Shown here: in pieces, positions 34,776-44,892 of the stretch
Numbering within the stretch: position 1 is the first letter of the stretch
How the letters are laid out: each line of letters starts with the position of its first letter
Made by a program: the position numbers and the translations under genes
The notes under the pieces: generated by a model
What the model was told of the DNA's origin: nothing
The model's input: only the letters and a program-made list of their open reading frames with translations
The model's database searches: none
Origin: Propionibacteriales bacterium
Lineage (GTDB): Bacteria; Actinomycetota; Actinomycetes; Propionibacteriales; Nocardioidaceae
NCBI GenBank assembly: GCA_026392465.1
Contig: JAPLCA010000026.1
Span: 62,001-126,000, forward strand
Reading direction: 5' to 3'
DNA: 64,000 nucleotides

Positions 34776-35828
34776 TCACTCGCTCGGGACGGTGATGGAG
34801 CCGTCCACGATCTGCTTCTTGTACTCGTCCAGCTTGCTGGCGATGTCGTCGACCTGGCCACCGGTCTTGGAGTAGCCGACGCCGTCGACCTTGAGGTCGT
34901 AGACGGTCGGGCCGGTCGGCGCCTTGCCGTCGGCGACACCCTGCAGGTAGGAGAACACGGCGACGTCGATGTTCTTGAGCATCGAGGTCAGGATGACGTC
35001 GCGCACGGACGGGTCGGCCGTGAGGGCCTGGTCGGAGTCGACGCCGATCGCCTTCGCGTCGGCGTCCTTCGCCGCCTCGAAGACACCCGCGCCGGAGCCG
35101 CCGGCCGCGTGGTAGACGATGTCGGCGCCCTTGTCGAACATGCCCTCGGCGGCCGTCTTGCCCTTGGCCGGGTCGCCGAAGCCGCTGAAGTCCGGCGGCT
35201 GCGTCAGGTAGCGGCTCTGGATCTTGATGTCGGGGTTGACGGCCTTGGCGCCCGCCTCGTAGCCGACCTCGAACTTCTTGATGAGCGGCGTCTCGACGCC
35301 ACCGACGAAGCCGATGTTGTCGGACTCGGTCTTCAGCGCCGCAGCGGCGCCGACGAGGAAGGAGCCCTGCTCCTCGGCGAAGAGCAGGTTCGCGATGTTG
35401 TCGCCCTCGACCGCGTCGTCGACGATGGCGAAGTTGACGTCGGGGTTCTCCTTGGCGATCTTGCCGACCGCGGAGGAGTAGGCGAAGCCCACAGCGATGA
35501 CGGGGTTGTAGCCCGCGTCGACCAGCTGCTGGAGGCGGCCCTCACGCGCCGACTCGGCCTCGCCGTCCTGCGCCTCGGCGGTCTGCACCTCGAAGCCCAG
35601 CTCGCACTCGGCCTTGTCGAGGCCCTTGGCGGCGGAGTCGTTGAACGACTGGTCACCGCGACCGCCCACGTCGAAGGCCATGCCGACCTTGGTGTCGACC
35701 TTGGCGACGCAGTCCTTGCCGCTGGCGCTGCTGTCCTCGCTGTCGGTGCTCTTCTTGGCGCAGCCCGCACCAGCGAGCACGAGCACGGCCACACCGGCGA
35801 CGGCGGTGACCTTCGTGAGACGACGCAA
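34776..35828 (-). CDS. BMP-family nucleoside-binding lipoprotein
   Basis: 350 residues from a TTG start at 35828, chosen because GGAGG lies four bases before it; an in-frame ATG 12 codons further upstream has no such site. Signal sequence with a lipobox-like VLAGAGC, acylated cysteine about residue 22. Then the BMP fold: KVGMAFDVGGRGDQSFNDSA, IAVGFAYSSAV, GFVGGVETPLIKKFEVGYEAG, DIVYHAAGGSGAGVFEAA. Relatives (BmpA/PnrA) bind purine and other nucleosides at the membrane. First gene of the nucleoside uptake operon. Confidence 0.9.
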   Translation of the reverse strand: MRRLTKVTAVAGVAVLVLAGAGCAKKSTDSEDSSASGKDCVAKVDTKVGMAFDVGGRGDQSFNDSAAKGLDKAECELGFEVQTAEAQDGEAESAREGRLQQLVDAGYNPVIAVGFAYSSAVGKIAKENPDVNFAIVDDAVEGDNIANLLFAEEQGSFLVGAAAALKTESDNIGFVGGVETPLIKKFEVGYEAGAKAVNPDIKIQSRYLTQPPDFSGFGDPAKGKTAAEGMFDKGADIVYHAAGGSGAGVFEAAKDADAKAIGVDSDQALTADPSVRDVILTSMLKNIDVAVFSYLQGVADGKAPTGPTVYDLKVDGVGYSKTGGQVDDIASKLDEYKKQIVDGSITVPSE

Positions 35829-35963
35829 TGTTCCTCCTCGAGACTTCGCCGGCGAGCCCGGCACGCCTGCACCCTAACCGCGCACAGGGTCCCGCGGGAG
35901 GGCCTCGCGTCGATTGCCCCGGGCCGTAACCGGATCGTCACCTTGCCGGGTCGGGGCGGTGCG

Positions 35964-37127
35964 CTAGTGCAGCGTGGAGCAGGCCAGGACCTTCGCGCCG
36001 ACCGCGATCGCGCGCTCGTCGATGCGCAGGTTGCCCTGGTGCAGGTCGTACGTCGGGCCGTCCGGCGTGCGGGTGCCGAGCCGCCCCATGGCCCCCGGCA
36101 CGGCCTCGACGTACCAGGCGAAGTCCTCCCCGCCGAGGCTCTGGCTCGTGGTGGCGACGGCGGCGGGTCCGATGGCGTCGGAGACGGCACGACGCAGGAC
36201 CTCGGTGACGCCGAAGTCGTTGACCACGGGTGGGACGCCGCGCACGTAGGTCACGTCGGCGCTGACGCCGAACGGCTCGATGATGTCGGCGATGAGGCCG
36301 CGGACGAGGTGCTCCGCCTGGTGCCACGCTGCGGAGTCGAGCATGCGCAGCGTGCCGCTCAGCTCACCGGTCGAGGGGATGACGTTGGGCGCGTTGCCCG
36401 CGCGGACGGCGCCCCACACGAGGCTCGCGCCGGAGCGCGGGTCGAAGCGGCGCGAGAGCACGGCGGGCAGCTGGGTGACCAGGCTCGCGAGCGCGTAGGT
36501 GAGGTCCTCGGTGAGGTGTGGACGCGACGTGTGCCCACCGCGACCGGAGAGGGTCACCTGGATCCGGTCGGACGCGCCGGTGATCGGGCCCTCGCGCAGG
36601 CCGACCTGGCCGACGTCGAGCGAGGGGTCGCAGTGCAGCGCCACGATGCGTGAGACGCCGCGGAGCACCCCGGCGGACAGGAGCCGCAGCGCACCACCGG
36701 GCATGACCTCCTCGGCCGGCTGGAAGATCAGCCGCACCCGGCGGGGCAGGCCGCCGGACTGGTGGAGCTCCTGCAGCGCCACCGCGGCGCCGACCAGTGC
36801 GGAGACGTGGACGTCGTGGCCGCAGGCGTGGGCGACGCCGGGGACCGTGGAGCGCCACGGGTCGGAGGTGGTGTCGTCGACGGGCAGCGCGTCGAGGTCG
36901 GCGCGCAGGGCCACGATCGGACCCTCCTCGGGGCCGACCTCGGCGACCAGCCCGGTGCCCTCGAACCGCTCGTGGGCGAGACCCAGCTTGTCCATCCACC
37001 CGGCCACCACGTCGGTGGTGCGCTCCTCGTGCCACGACAGCTCGGGGCTGGCGTGCAGGTCGCGGCGCAGCTCGATCAGGTCGGGCGTGACGACCTCGAT
37101 CGAGCGGGCGATGGCTTCGACGGACAT
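35964..37127 (-). CDS. M20-family metal-dependent amidohydrolase
   Basis: 387 residues from ATG 37127. Metal-binding motifs of the M20D peptidases: ACGHDVHVS (Cys/His/Asp), the PAEEVMPGG glutamates, and a late histidine in TYDLHQGNLRID. Dimerisation domain at about 175-290 (GRGGHTSRPHLTEDL). Relatives hydrolyse N-acyl amino acids or indole-acetyl conjugates; the substrate here is unknown. Upstream of and in line with the BMP gene, with a 135-base gap, so it could be transcribed separately. Confidence 0.9.
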   Translation of the reverse strand: MSVEAIARSIEVVTPDLIELRRDLHASPELSWHEERTTDVVAGWMDKLGLAHERFEGTGLVAEVGPEEGPIVALRADLDALPVDDTTSDPWRSTVPGVAHACGHDVHVSALVGAAVALQELHQSGGLPRRVRLIFQPAEEVMPGGALRLLSAGVLRGVSRIVALHCDPSLDVGQVGLREGPITGASDRIQVTLSGRGGHTSRPHLTEDLTYALASLVTQLPAVLSRRFDPRSGASLVWGAVRAGNAPNVIPSTGELSGTLRMLDSAAWHQAEHLVRGLIADIIEPFGVSADVTYVRGVPPVVNDFGVTEVLRRAVSDAIGPAAVATTSQSLGGEDFAWYVEAVPGAMGRLGTRTPDGPTYDLHQGNLRIDERAIAVGAKVLACSTLH

Positions 37128-37228
37128 TCGGCCAGGATAGTCCCGCCCGGCAGGTCCCGCGGGAGGTGTCCGCGGAGGACGCGTCGGGTGCGGTGGGGGC
37201 GCAGCCGGGTGCGGGGTCCGCGTCAGGG

Positions 37229-37657
37229 TCAGGAGAGGGCGCGGCGGATCGAGTCGACCGTCTCGTCGGCCAGCCGGTCCAGCGGCCGACGCAGGACGAG
37301 CGGCGCGAGCTGGTGCAGCGGGAACGGGAAGTCGAACTGCGCCCGGTAGTGCACCTGCGTGGCGGTGTCGTCGACGGGCGTGAACGACATGACGTCGGTG
37401 GCGGTCGTGCGCCCGTTCACGCCCTTGCACGCGAAGAACGCCGGCGGGTCGAAGCCGACCGTCTCGTACGTGAGGGTGACGGTGCGCCCCATGAACCGGG
37501 ACCGGTTCCTGTAGCGGGTGCCCATGCCCCCGTCACCCGACAGGCGCGTCGTCTCGATCGTGCCGGGGTCCCAGTGCTCGGTGTTCTCGAAGTCGCTGAG
37601 GAAGGCGAAGACCTCCTCGACCGGCCGGGGCAGGGTGAAGGTGCGCTCGACGTCCAT
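37229..37657 (-). CDS. SRPBCC (polyketide cyclase-like) protein
   Basis: 142 residues from ATG 37657, the family start (MDVERTFTLPRPVEEVFAFL). START-like helix-grip fold, with SDFENTEHWDPGTIETTRLS and VHYRAQFDFPFPLHQL. Such proteins bind small hydrophobic ligands. Its first 125 bases overlap the 3' end of the MFS gene in another frame. Last gene of the marR-MFS operon. Confidence 0.85.
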   Translation of the reverse strand: MDVERTFTLPRPVEEVFAFLSDFENTEHWDPGTIETTRLSGDGGMGTRYRNRSRFMGRTVTLTYETVGFDPPAFFACKGVNGRTTATDVMSFTPVDDTATQVHYRAQFDFPFPLHQLAPLVLRRPLDRLADETVDSIRRALS

Positions 37658-38915
37658 GCTGCGAGCGTAGGCGAGCCACGAGCTCGGCGACGTCGCGGCG
37701 CTGGATCTCACGCCCTCGCGCGTACAGCAGCAGGGCGACGGCCACGCCCAGCAGCGACAGGGCTCCGCCGCCGATCAGCGTCCACCGGGCGCCGAACGTC
37801 TCCCCCACCCAGCCGATGAACGGGGAGCCGAGCGGCGTGCCGCCCATGAAGATCATGAGGTACAGCGCCGCGACGCGGCCGCGCATGACCGGCTCGGTCG
37901 TGATCTGGATCGTGGCGTTGGCGGCGGTGATCATCGTGAGCGCGCAGAGGCCCAGCAGCGGGAGCACGAGCGCGTAGGTGAGGTAGTCGGGCATCAGGCC
38001 CGCGACGATCTCGACGACGCCGAACGCGATGGCCGCGCCCACCACGAACCGCAGCCGTGGACGCTCACGTCGGGCCGCCAGGAGCGCACCGGCCAGCGAT
38101 CCGATCGCCATGACCGAGCCGAGGATGCCGTACTCCCCCGCGCCCTTGTCGAACACGTCGGTCGCCATGAGCGCGCTGGTCATCTGGAAGTTCAGGCCGA
38201 AGGTGCCGACCGCGAACACGATGGACAGGACCAGCACGAGGTCGGGCCGGGCGCGCACGTACCGCACGCCCTCGCGCACCGCACCCTTGCGGCTGCCCAT
38301 GACGGGGGCCGGGGAGAGCCGGGCGGGGTCGAGCCGCTGCAGCGAGGCGATGACGGCCAGGTAGCTGACGGCGTTCGCCAGGATGACCCACCCCGTCGCC
38401 TCGACGCCCGACCCGCCGGCGGCGATGAGCAGGCCCGCGAGTGCCGGACCGATCATCCGCGCGGAGTTGAACGAGGCCGAGTTGAGGCCGACGGCGTTGG
38501 AGAGGTCGTCGGGTCCGACCATCTCGACGACGAACGACTGGCGGGCGGGCGCGTCGAAGGCGGTGCCCACGCCGAACACGAACGCGAGCACGTACACGTG
38601 CCAGGCCTGCGCGGCACCGGTGACGGCGAGGACGCCGAGGATCGCGGCGGGCACGGCCATGGCCACCTGCGTGCAGCGCAGCACCGTCCGCTTCGGGTAC
38701 CGGTCGGCGACCACCCCGGCGACCGGCGACAGCAGCAGCGCGGGCAGGAACTGCAGCCCGGTCGTGATGCCGAGGGCGGTGCCGCTGGAGGTCAGCTGGA
38801 GGACGAGCCAGTCCTGCGCGACGCGCTGCATCCACGTGCCGACGTTGGAGACGAGGGCTCCGGCGGCGTAGACCCGGTAGTTGCGGACGTGCAGGGCGCG
38901 GAAGGTGGGGCTCAC
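37533..38915 (-). CDS. MFS transporter (DHA3/enterobactin-exporter type)
   Basis: 460 residues, GTG start overlapping the MarR stop by four bases. Twelve predicted spans. Begins FRALHVRNYRVYAAGALVSN and has GVVADRYPKRTVLR and FDAPARQSFVVEMV, typical of the EntS/MFS_3 group. The last 45 residues are read from the SRPBCC gene in a different frame and are arginine/histidine-rich, unlike any MFS tail; the natural end may be near RDVAELVARLRS. Probably exports a toxic compound sensed by the MarR protein. Confidence 0.88.
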   Translation of the reverse strand: MSPTFRALHVRNYRVYAAGALVSNVGTWMQRVAQDWLVLQLTSSGTALGITTGLQFLPALLLSPVAGVVADRYPKRTVLRCTQVAMAVPAAILGVLAVTGAAQAWHVYVLAFVFGVGTAFDAPARQSFVVEMVGPDDLSNAVGLNSASFNSARMIGPALAGLLIAAGGSGVEATGWVILANAVSYLAVIASLQRLDPARLSPAPVMGSRKGAVREGVRYVRARPDLVLVLSIVFAVGTFGLNFQMTSALMATDVFDKGAGEYGILGSVMAIGSLAGALLAARRERPRLRFVVGAAIAFGVVEIVAGLMPDYLTYALVLPLLGLCALTMITAANATIQITTEPVMRGRVAALYLMIFMGGTPLGSPFIGWVGETFGARWTLIGGGALSLLGVAVALLLYARGREIQRRDVAELVARLRSQHGRRAHLHPAPAGRGGLRLPQRLREHRALGPRHDRDDAPVG

Positions 38916-39322
38916 GACTCGGTGATCCGGGTCAGGATCGCCGACGCCTCCCGCAGCAGGGCCCGCTCGCGGGCGTCGAGCTCGGCGAGGCGCTGGTGCA
39001 GCCAGGCGTCGCGACGGCGGCGCTCCTCGGCGAGCGTCTTCTCGCCGAGGTCGGAGAGGCTGACGACGACCTGGCGGCCGTCCTGGGGGTGCGGCGACCG
39101 CTCGACGAGGCCGTCCTCGGCGAGGCAGTTCAGGGTGCGGGTCACGCTGGGGGCGCTCACGCGCTCACGGGCGGCGATCGACGACGGCGACGTCGGGCCC
39201 AGCTGGCGCAGCGTGCCCAGCACGGACAGCTGCGTCGGGGTCAGGTCGGAGTGCCGCTCCTGCCGGAGCCTGCGGTTGAGTCGGGCCACCGCCAGCGCGA
39301 GGTTCTGGGAGTCGGTGGGCAT
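38912..39322 (-). CDS. MarR-family transcriptional regulator
   Basis: 136 residues from ATG 39322. An ATG at 39340 is in frame but falls inside the -10 element TAATGA (39337-39342) of a promoter with TTGCAG at 39360-39365 and a 17-base spacer, so the shorter start is preferred. Winged helix at about 30-100: DLTPTQLSVLGTLRQLG, SAPSVTRTLNCLAEDGLVER and the wing DGRQVVVSLSDLG. First gene of the operon with the MFS exporter and SRPBCC protein, which it probably represses. Confidence 0.9.
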   Translation of the reverse strand: MPTDSQNLALAVARLNRRLRQERHSDLTPTQLSVLGTLRQLGPTSPSSIAARERVSAPSVTRTLNCLAEDGLVERSPHPQDGRQVVVSLSDLGEKTLAEERRRRDAWLHQRLAELDARERALLREASAILTRITES

Positions 39323-39326
39323 GTCC

Positions 39327-39365
39327 TTAGCGTAGGTCATTAACCATGCTAATTCAAATCTGCAA
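39327..39365 (-). promoter_or_regulatory. promoter and palindromic operator of the marR operon
   Basis: -35 TTGCAG (39360-39365), 17-base spacer, -10 TAATGA (39337-39342), read on the minus strand. Over the -10 and start region lies an imperfect palindrome with TTAGC/GCTAA ends (39327-39352), a plausible MarR operator. Confidence 0.6.
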
Positions 39366-39768
39366 CCATCTGCGTCGGGCTCGACGAGACGGACGCCGGA
39401 GCCCCTCGTCGGTGGGTCGGCAACCCCAGGAAGCGGCCTGCGGTTGAGGATCCACCGATGGAGGGGTCGGGGCTGCGTCGGCGCGGGTGGTCGTGGCCCT
39501 GCGTCTGGAGCGGCCTCGACGGGGCAGGGGCCCTGGCGTGACCGAGCACGCCGGAGCCCCTCATCGGTGGGTCAGCAACGCCAGGAGGCGACTTGCGGTT
39601 GAGGATCCACCGATCAGCGCGGTGCCGGGCGCTGCGGTTGCAGATCCACCGATGGAAGGGCTTCGAGCACGGCGCGTAGGCGCGTCGGGCGGTGAGTTCT
39701 CCACTGAAAGCCCGCGAGCGGTGGAGAAGTCACCGCTCGGGGGCACGGGGCACCCGGCGGCCCGAACA
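39366..39768. repeat. gene-free region with hairpin-forming direct repeats
   Basis: Two ~70-base direct repeats (39393-39463 and 39548-39617) differ at about six positions over their shared length plus their last few bases; a partial third copy lies at about 39630-39660. In the first, CCCCTC and TCGGTGGGTC (39402-39418) can pair with GATCCACCGATGGAGGGG (39449-39466) to form a long hairpin. Further on GCGGTGA-TTCTCCAC (39689-39704) pairs with GTGGAGAA-TCACCGC (39721-39736). No gene is visible. The motif also occurs at 26.82 kb. Confidence 0.75.
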
Positions 39769-39806
39769 CGACCGCCCGCCACCCCCGGAGGGGTGACGGG
39801 CGGTCG
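39769..39806 (-). terminator. terminator of the sdhCAB operon
   Basis: CGACCGCCCG and CGGGCGGTCG pair, then CACCCC-CGGA-GGGGTG closes the loop after one mismatch: 16 base pairs around a 4-base loop, 13 bases past the sdhB stop. Strong stem, no U-run, as usual in high-GC actinobacteria. Confidence 0.75.
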
Positions 39807-39818
39807 AGGGGTGGTGCG

Positions 39819-40565
39819 TCAGGCCTGGCCGGCGGCCAGCGCCCCGAGCAGGTCGCGGTTGAGGCGCGAGATGACGTCGAGCGGGATGCCCTTGGGGCAG
39901 GCCGCCGTGCACTCGCCGATGTTGGTGCAGGAGCCGAAGCCCTCCGCGTCGTGCTGGGCGACCATGCTGGCCACGCGCGACTCGCGCTCCGGCTGGCCCT
40001 GCGGCAGCAGGCCCAGGTGGGTCACCTTGGCCGCGGTGAACAGCATCGCCGAGCCGTTCGGGCACGCCGCGACGCAGGCACCGCAGCCGATGCAGGTCGC
40101 CGCCGCGAACGCGTGGTCGGCGTCCTCCTTCGGCACCGGGAGGTTGTTGGCCTCCGGGGCCGAGCCGGTGTTGACGCTGATGTAGCCGCCGGCCTGGATG
40201 ATGCGGTCGAACGCGCCGCGGTCGACCACGAGGTCCTTGACGATCGGGAACGCGCCCGCGCGCCACGGCTCGATGTCGATGACGTCGCCGTCCTTGAACG
40301 AGCGCATGTGCAGCTGGCACGTCGTCGTGACCTCGGGACCGTGCGCGATGCCGTTGATGACGACACCGCACGACCCGCAGATGCCCTCACGGCAGTCGTG
40401 GTCGAACGCGACCGGCTCCTCACCGGCGAGCGTGAGCTGCTCGTTCAGCACGTCGAGCATCTCCAGGAACGACATGTCCTCGGAGACGTCGTCGAGGTGG
40501 TACCCGACCATCTCGCCCTTCGCGTCGGCGTTCTTCTGACGCCAGACGTTGACGGTGATCTTCAC
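39819..40565 (-). CDS. sdhB: succinate dehydrogenase iron-sulfur subunit
   Basis: 248 residues, GTG start. [2Fe-2S] ligands in [10 protein letters not shown] and the later TTCQLH cysteine; [4Fe-4S] ligands in [15 protein letters not shown]; third-cluster cysteines in [16 protein letters not shown]. The order sdhC-sdhA-sdhB and single cytochrome subunit fit the type B complex of Gram-positives, which reduces menaquinone. Transfers electrons from SdhA to the membrane subunit. Confidence 0.94.
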   Translation of the reverse strand: MKITVNVWRQKNADAKGEMVGYHLDDVSEDMSFLEMLDVLNEQLTLAGEEPVAFDHDCREGICGSCGVVINGIAHGPEVTTTCQLHMRSFKDGDVIDIEPWRAGAFPIVKDLVVDRGAFDRIIQAGGYISVNTGSAPEANNLPVPKEDADHAFAAATCIGCGACVAACPNGSAMLFTAAKVTHLGLLPQGQPERESRVASMVAQHDAEGFGSCTNIGECTAACPKGIPLDVISRLNRDLLGALAAGQA

Positions 40566-40578
40566 TTGCAGCTCCTGT

Positions 40579-42542
<1,964 letters not shown>

Positions 42543-42543
<1 letters not shown>

Positions 42544-43259
42544 CAGGAACCAGCTCCGAAGAAGAAGACGGCGAAGGGGACGATCAGGAAGCCACCGGCG
42601 ATGACCACCGAGAGCACCCAGGACGCGATGGTGATGACGGAGTCCTTGCGGGTGCTGCTGCGGTTCTGGCCGAGCGTCGTGAGGGCGCTCCAGAAGCCGT
42701 GCCACAGGTGGAAGCCGACCGCGACCAGACCGATCGTGTACAGCAGGACGACCCACCAGATCTCGAACCCGTTGACCACGCGCTCGTACTTGCTGTCCGA
42801 CGCTCCGCCGGGGGCGAGCCAGTTCGGCAGCATCTGGGCGAGGTGCCCGATGATGAAGAGCAGCAGGATCACGCCGCCCCAGCGCATCGTGAACGACGCG
42901 TAGGAGCGCTGGATGCCGGTGCGGTTCTGCTTGGAGTGGTAGCGCTTGCCGCCGGTGTAGCCCGCCGCCACCTTGTTGCGCCGCCAGAGCGTGACCGCGC
43001 AGTAGACGTGCGCGACCAGCGACACGAGGAGCACCACGCGGAGGATCCACAGGGCGCCGCCGTGCGGCAGGTAGGGGTAGAAGATGTTCTCCAGGCCCTC
43101 CAGGTAGGAGTCGAAGAACTCCTTGCCCTCGAAGAACTTGAGGTTGCCGTACATGTGGACGAGCAGGTAGCCGAGCATGATCAGCCCGGACACGGCCATC
43201 GTGTACTTGAGCACGACGGTCGACCTGCGCGCCGACGCGCGAGTCAGAGTAGTGGCCAC
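42543..43259 (-). CDS. sdhC: succinate dehydrogenase cytochrome b558 subunit
   Basis: 238 residues, GTG start. Five membrane segments with haem-ligand histidines, e.g. [41 protein letters not shown] and [14 protein letters not shown]. This is the single, larger cytochrome subunit of type B succinate:menaquinone reductases, so no sdhD is expected. First gene of the operon and divergent to a LysR regulator. Confidence 0.93.
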
Positions 43260-43315
43260 GATCCGACGTTAACGCGATTCTTACCTAGGCGCTAAGTCAT
43301 CATGAGGCCAACCTT

Positions 43316-43332
43316 CATAGCCTGCGGCTATG
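43316..43332. promoter_or_regulatory. LysR-type T-N11-A box between lysR and sdhCAB
   Basis: CATAGCC-TGC-GGCTATG is a perfect 7-bp inverted repeat containing T-N11-A, the classic LysR-family recognition pattern. It ends 10 bases before the lysR start and is about 57 bases upstream of sdhC, so it may control both. Confidence 0.6.
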
Positions 43333-43342
43333 GAGGAGTAGG

Positions 43343-44239
43343 GTGGAGGACGTGCAGTTCCAGCAGCTCTCCTACTTCGTCGCGGTCGCCCGCACGCGCA
43401 ACTTCACCCGGGCGGCCGCCGAGGTCGGCGTCGCCCAGCCGAGCCTGTCCAAGCAGGTCCGCGTGCTGGAGAACTCCCTCGGCACGCCGCTGTTCGTGCG
43501 CCAGCCCGGCGGCATCGAGCTGACGAGCGCCGGCGAGGCGCTCCTCCCCCACGCCGAGCGCATCCTCATCGACGTCGAGTCGGCCCAGCGGGCCGTCCAC
43601 GAGGTGGCCGGCCTGCGGCGGGGGCGGGTCCGCCTCGGCGCCACCCCGTCCATCTGCGACGGCCTGCTCCCGGAGGTCCTGACCCGGTTCCACGAGTCGC
43701 ACCCGTTGATCGAGCTGGAGGTGCACGAGAGCGGGTCGCGCGTGCTCACCCACGAGCTCGCCCAGGGCCGGCTCGACGTCGCCCTGCTCATCACGCCGCT
43801 GTCCGAGGAGCGACCCGACCTCGAGACCGTGCTGCTGCGCCGCGACCGGCTCGTGCTCGCGGCACCCGTCGACGACGTCCTGCCCGACGCGGTCGACGTC
43901 TGCGCGCTGCGCGACCTGCCGCTCGTGATGTTCCGCACCGGCTACGACCTCCGCGAGACCACGCTCGCCGCCTGCGCCGCCGCCGGGTTCACGCCCCAGG
44001 TCTCGGTCGAGGGCGGGGAGATGCTGTCCGTGCTCCGCTTCGTGGAGGCCGGGCTCGGCTACGCGGTGGTGCCGGAGATGGTGCTGGCGAACCGCCCAGC
44101 GCTGCGTCCCGTGGCCCTGCGCAACCCGACGCTCGACCGGCACATCGCGCTGGCCCACCGTCGCGACACCCTTCAGCTCGCGGCGCTCGCGTTCCACGAC
44201 GAGCTGCTGCTCTCGCTGCAGGAGGGCGTGCAGCCCTGA
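43343..44239 (+). CDS. LysR-family transcriptional regulator
   Basis: 298 residues from GTG 43343 with GGAGGAG upstream; a GTG three codons later is also possible. N-terminal winged helix-turn-helix at about residues 5-65 (FQQLSYFVAVARTRNFTRAA, VAQPSLSKQVRVLE). Effector domain at about 90-298 with the two-lobed substrate-binding fold. Divergent from sdhCAB across an 83-base gap that contains a LysR box, so control of succinate dehydrogenase is possible but unproven. Confidence 0.9.
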   Translation: MEDVQFQQLSYFVAVARTRNFTRAAAEVGVAQPSLSKQVRVLENSLGTPLFVRQPGGIELTSAGEALLPHAERILIDVESAQRAVHEVAGLRRGRVRLGATPSICDGLLPEVLTRFHESHPLIELEVHESGSRVLTHELAQGRLDVALLITPLSEERPDLETVLLRRDRLVLAAPVDDVLPDAVDVCALRDLPLVMFRTGYDLRETTLAACAAAGFTPQVSVEGGEMLSVLRFVEAGLGYAVVPEMVLANRPALRPVALRNPTLDRHIALAHRRDTLQLAALAFHDELLLSLQEGVQP

Positions 44240-44245
44240 CGGGCG

Positions 44246-44821
44246 TCACCGACCCGAGCGGCGGACGTGCTCCTCCACGACGACGCCGGACTCGAACGGG
44301 CGCAGCCGGGTCGGGGTGAAGCGGGTCGCCTCGACGTCGACCCTGCCGAAGAGCGGGATCCCGGCGCCGAGCACCACCGGATGACGCTTCAGGACGAGCC
44401 GGTCGATCTCCGGGAGCAGCGCACCGGCCAGCTCGCCTCCGCCGCACAGCCAGACGTCGAGACCGTCGGCTGCCTTGAGGTCGCGCACGCAGGCCAGCGG
44501 GTCGCGCACGAGCGAGATCGCCGGGTCCACCGTCCGCCCGCGGCGGCTGGCGACGACCTGGCGCAGGTGCGGGTAGGGGCTCGCGATGCCCGCGTCGAGC
44601 GCCGGCAGCAGGGTGTTCCACCCCATGACGACGGTGTCGAAGCGCGTCCTCGGCGGCAGGGTGCCCAGCGCGGCGTGCGCGTGGGCGGGGAGTGCGTCCG
44701 CGTACTCCTGCAGCACGACCGCGTCGTGGTCGCCGCCGACCATGAACGCCTCGAAGCCGCCCGCGGTGTCGGCGATGAAGCCGTCGATGCTGACGGCCAC
44801 GTAGTAGACGAGCTCTCGCAC
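44246..44821 (-). CDS. dihydrofolate-reductase-like (RibD C-terminal) family protein
   Basis: 191 residues, GTG start. Begins RELVYYVAVSIDGFIADTAG, the strand-helix start of RibD_C/DHFR-like proteins; VVMGWNTLLPALDAG and WLCGGGELAGALLPEIDRLV match the NADPH-binding core. Not a housekeeping DHFR; members are often stress or resistance related. Divergent from a TetR gene across a gap with two strong palindromes, so it is probably induced by that regulator's ligand. Confidence 0.88.
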   Translation of the reverse strand: MRELVYYVAVSIDGFIADTAGGFEAFMVGGDHDAVVLQEYADALPAHAHAALGTLPPRTRFDTVVMGWNTLLPALDAGIASPYPHLRQVVASRRGRTVDPAISLVRDPLACVRDLKAADGLDVWLCGGGELAGALLPEIDRLVLKRHPVVLGAGIPLFGRVDVEATRFTPTRLRPFESGVVVEEHVRRSGR

Positions 44822-44835
44822 CGTTCCCCCTGTTC

Positions 44836-44872
44836 ACGACATCTGTCGTGGTCAGAGTACGACAGATGTCGT
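44836..44872. promoter_or_regulatory. twin TetR operator between reductase and tetR
   Basis: ACGACATCTGTCGT (44836-44849) and ACGACAGATGTCGT (44859-44872) are each ACGACA-NN-TGTCGT palindromes and are reverse complements of each other. Their centres are 23 bases apart, about two helical turns, suited to two TetR dimers on one face. Confidence 0.85.
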
Positions 44873-44892
44873 GGTCGCGCTAGGGTGGCCCC

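Noticed and set aside
43286-43302. DtxR/IdeR-type iron box in front of sdhC (CTTAC...TAAG)
   Set aside because: Only the outer four bases are symmetrical and the match to the known 19-base consensus is poor.
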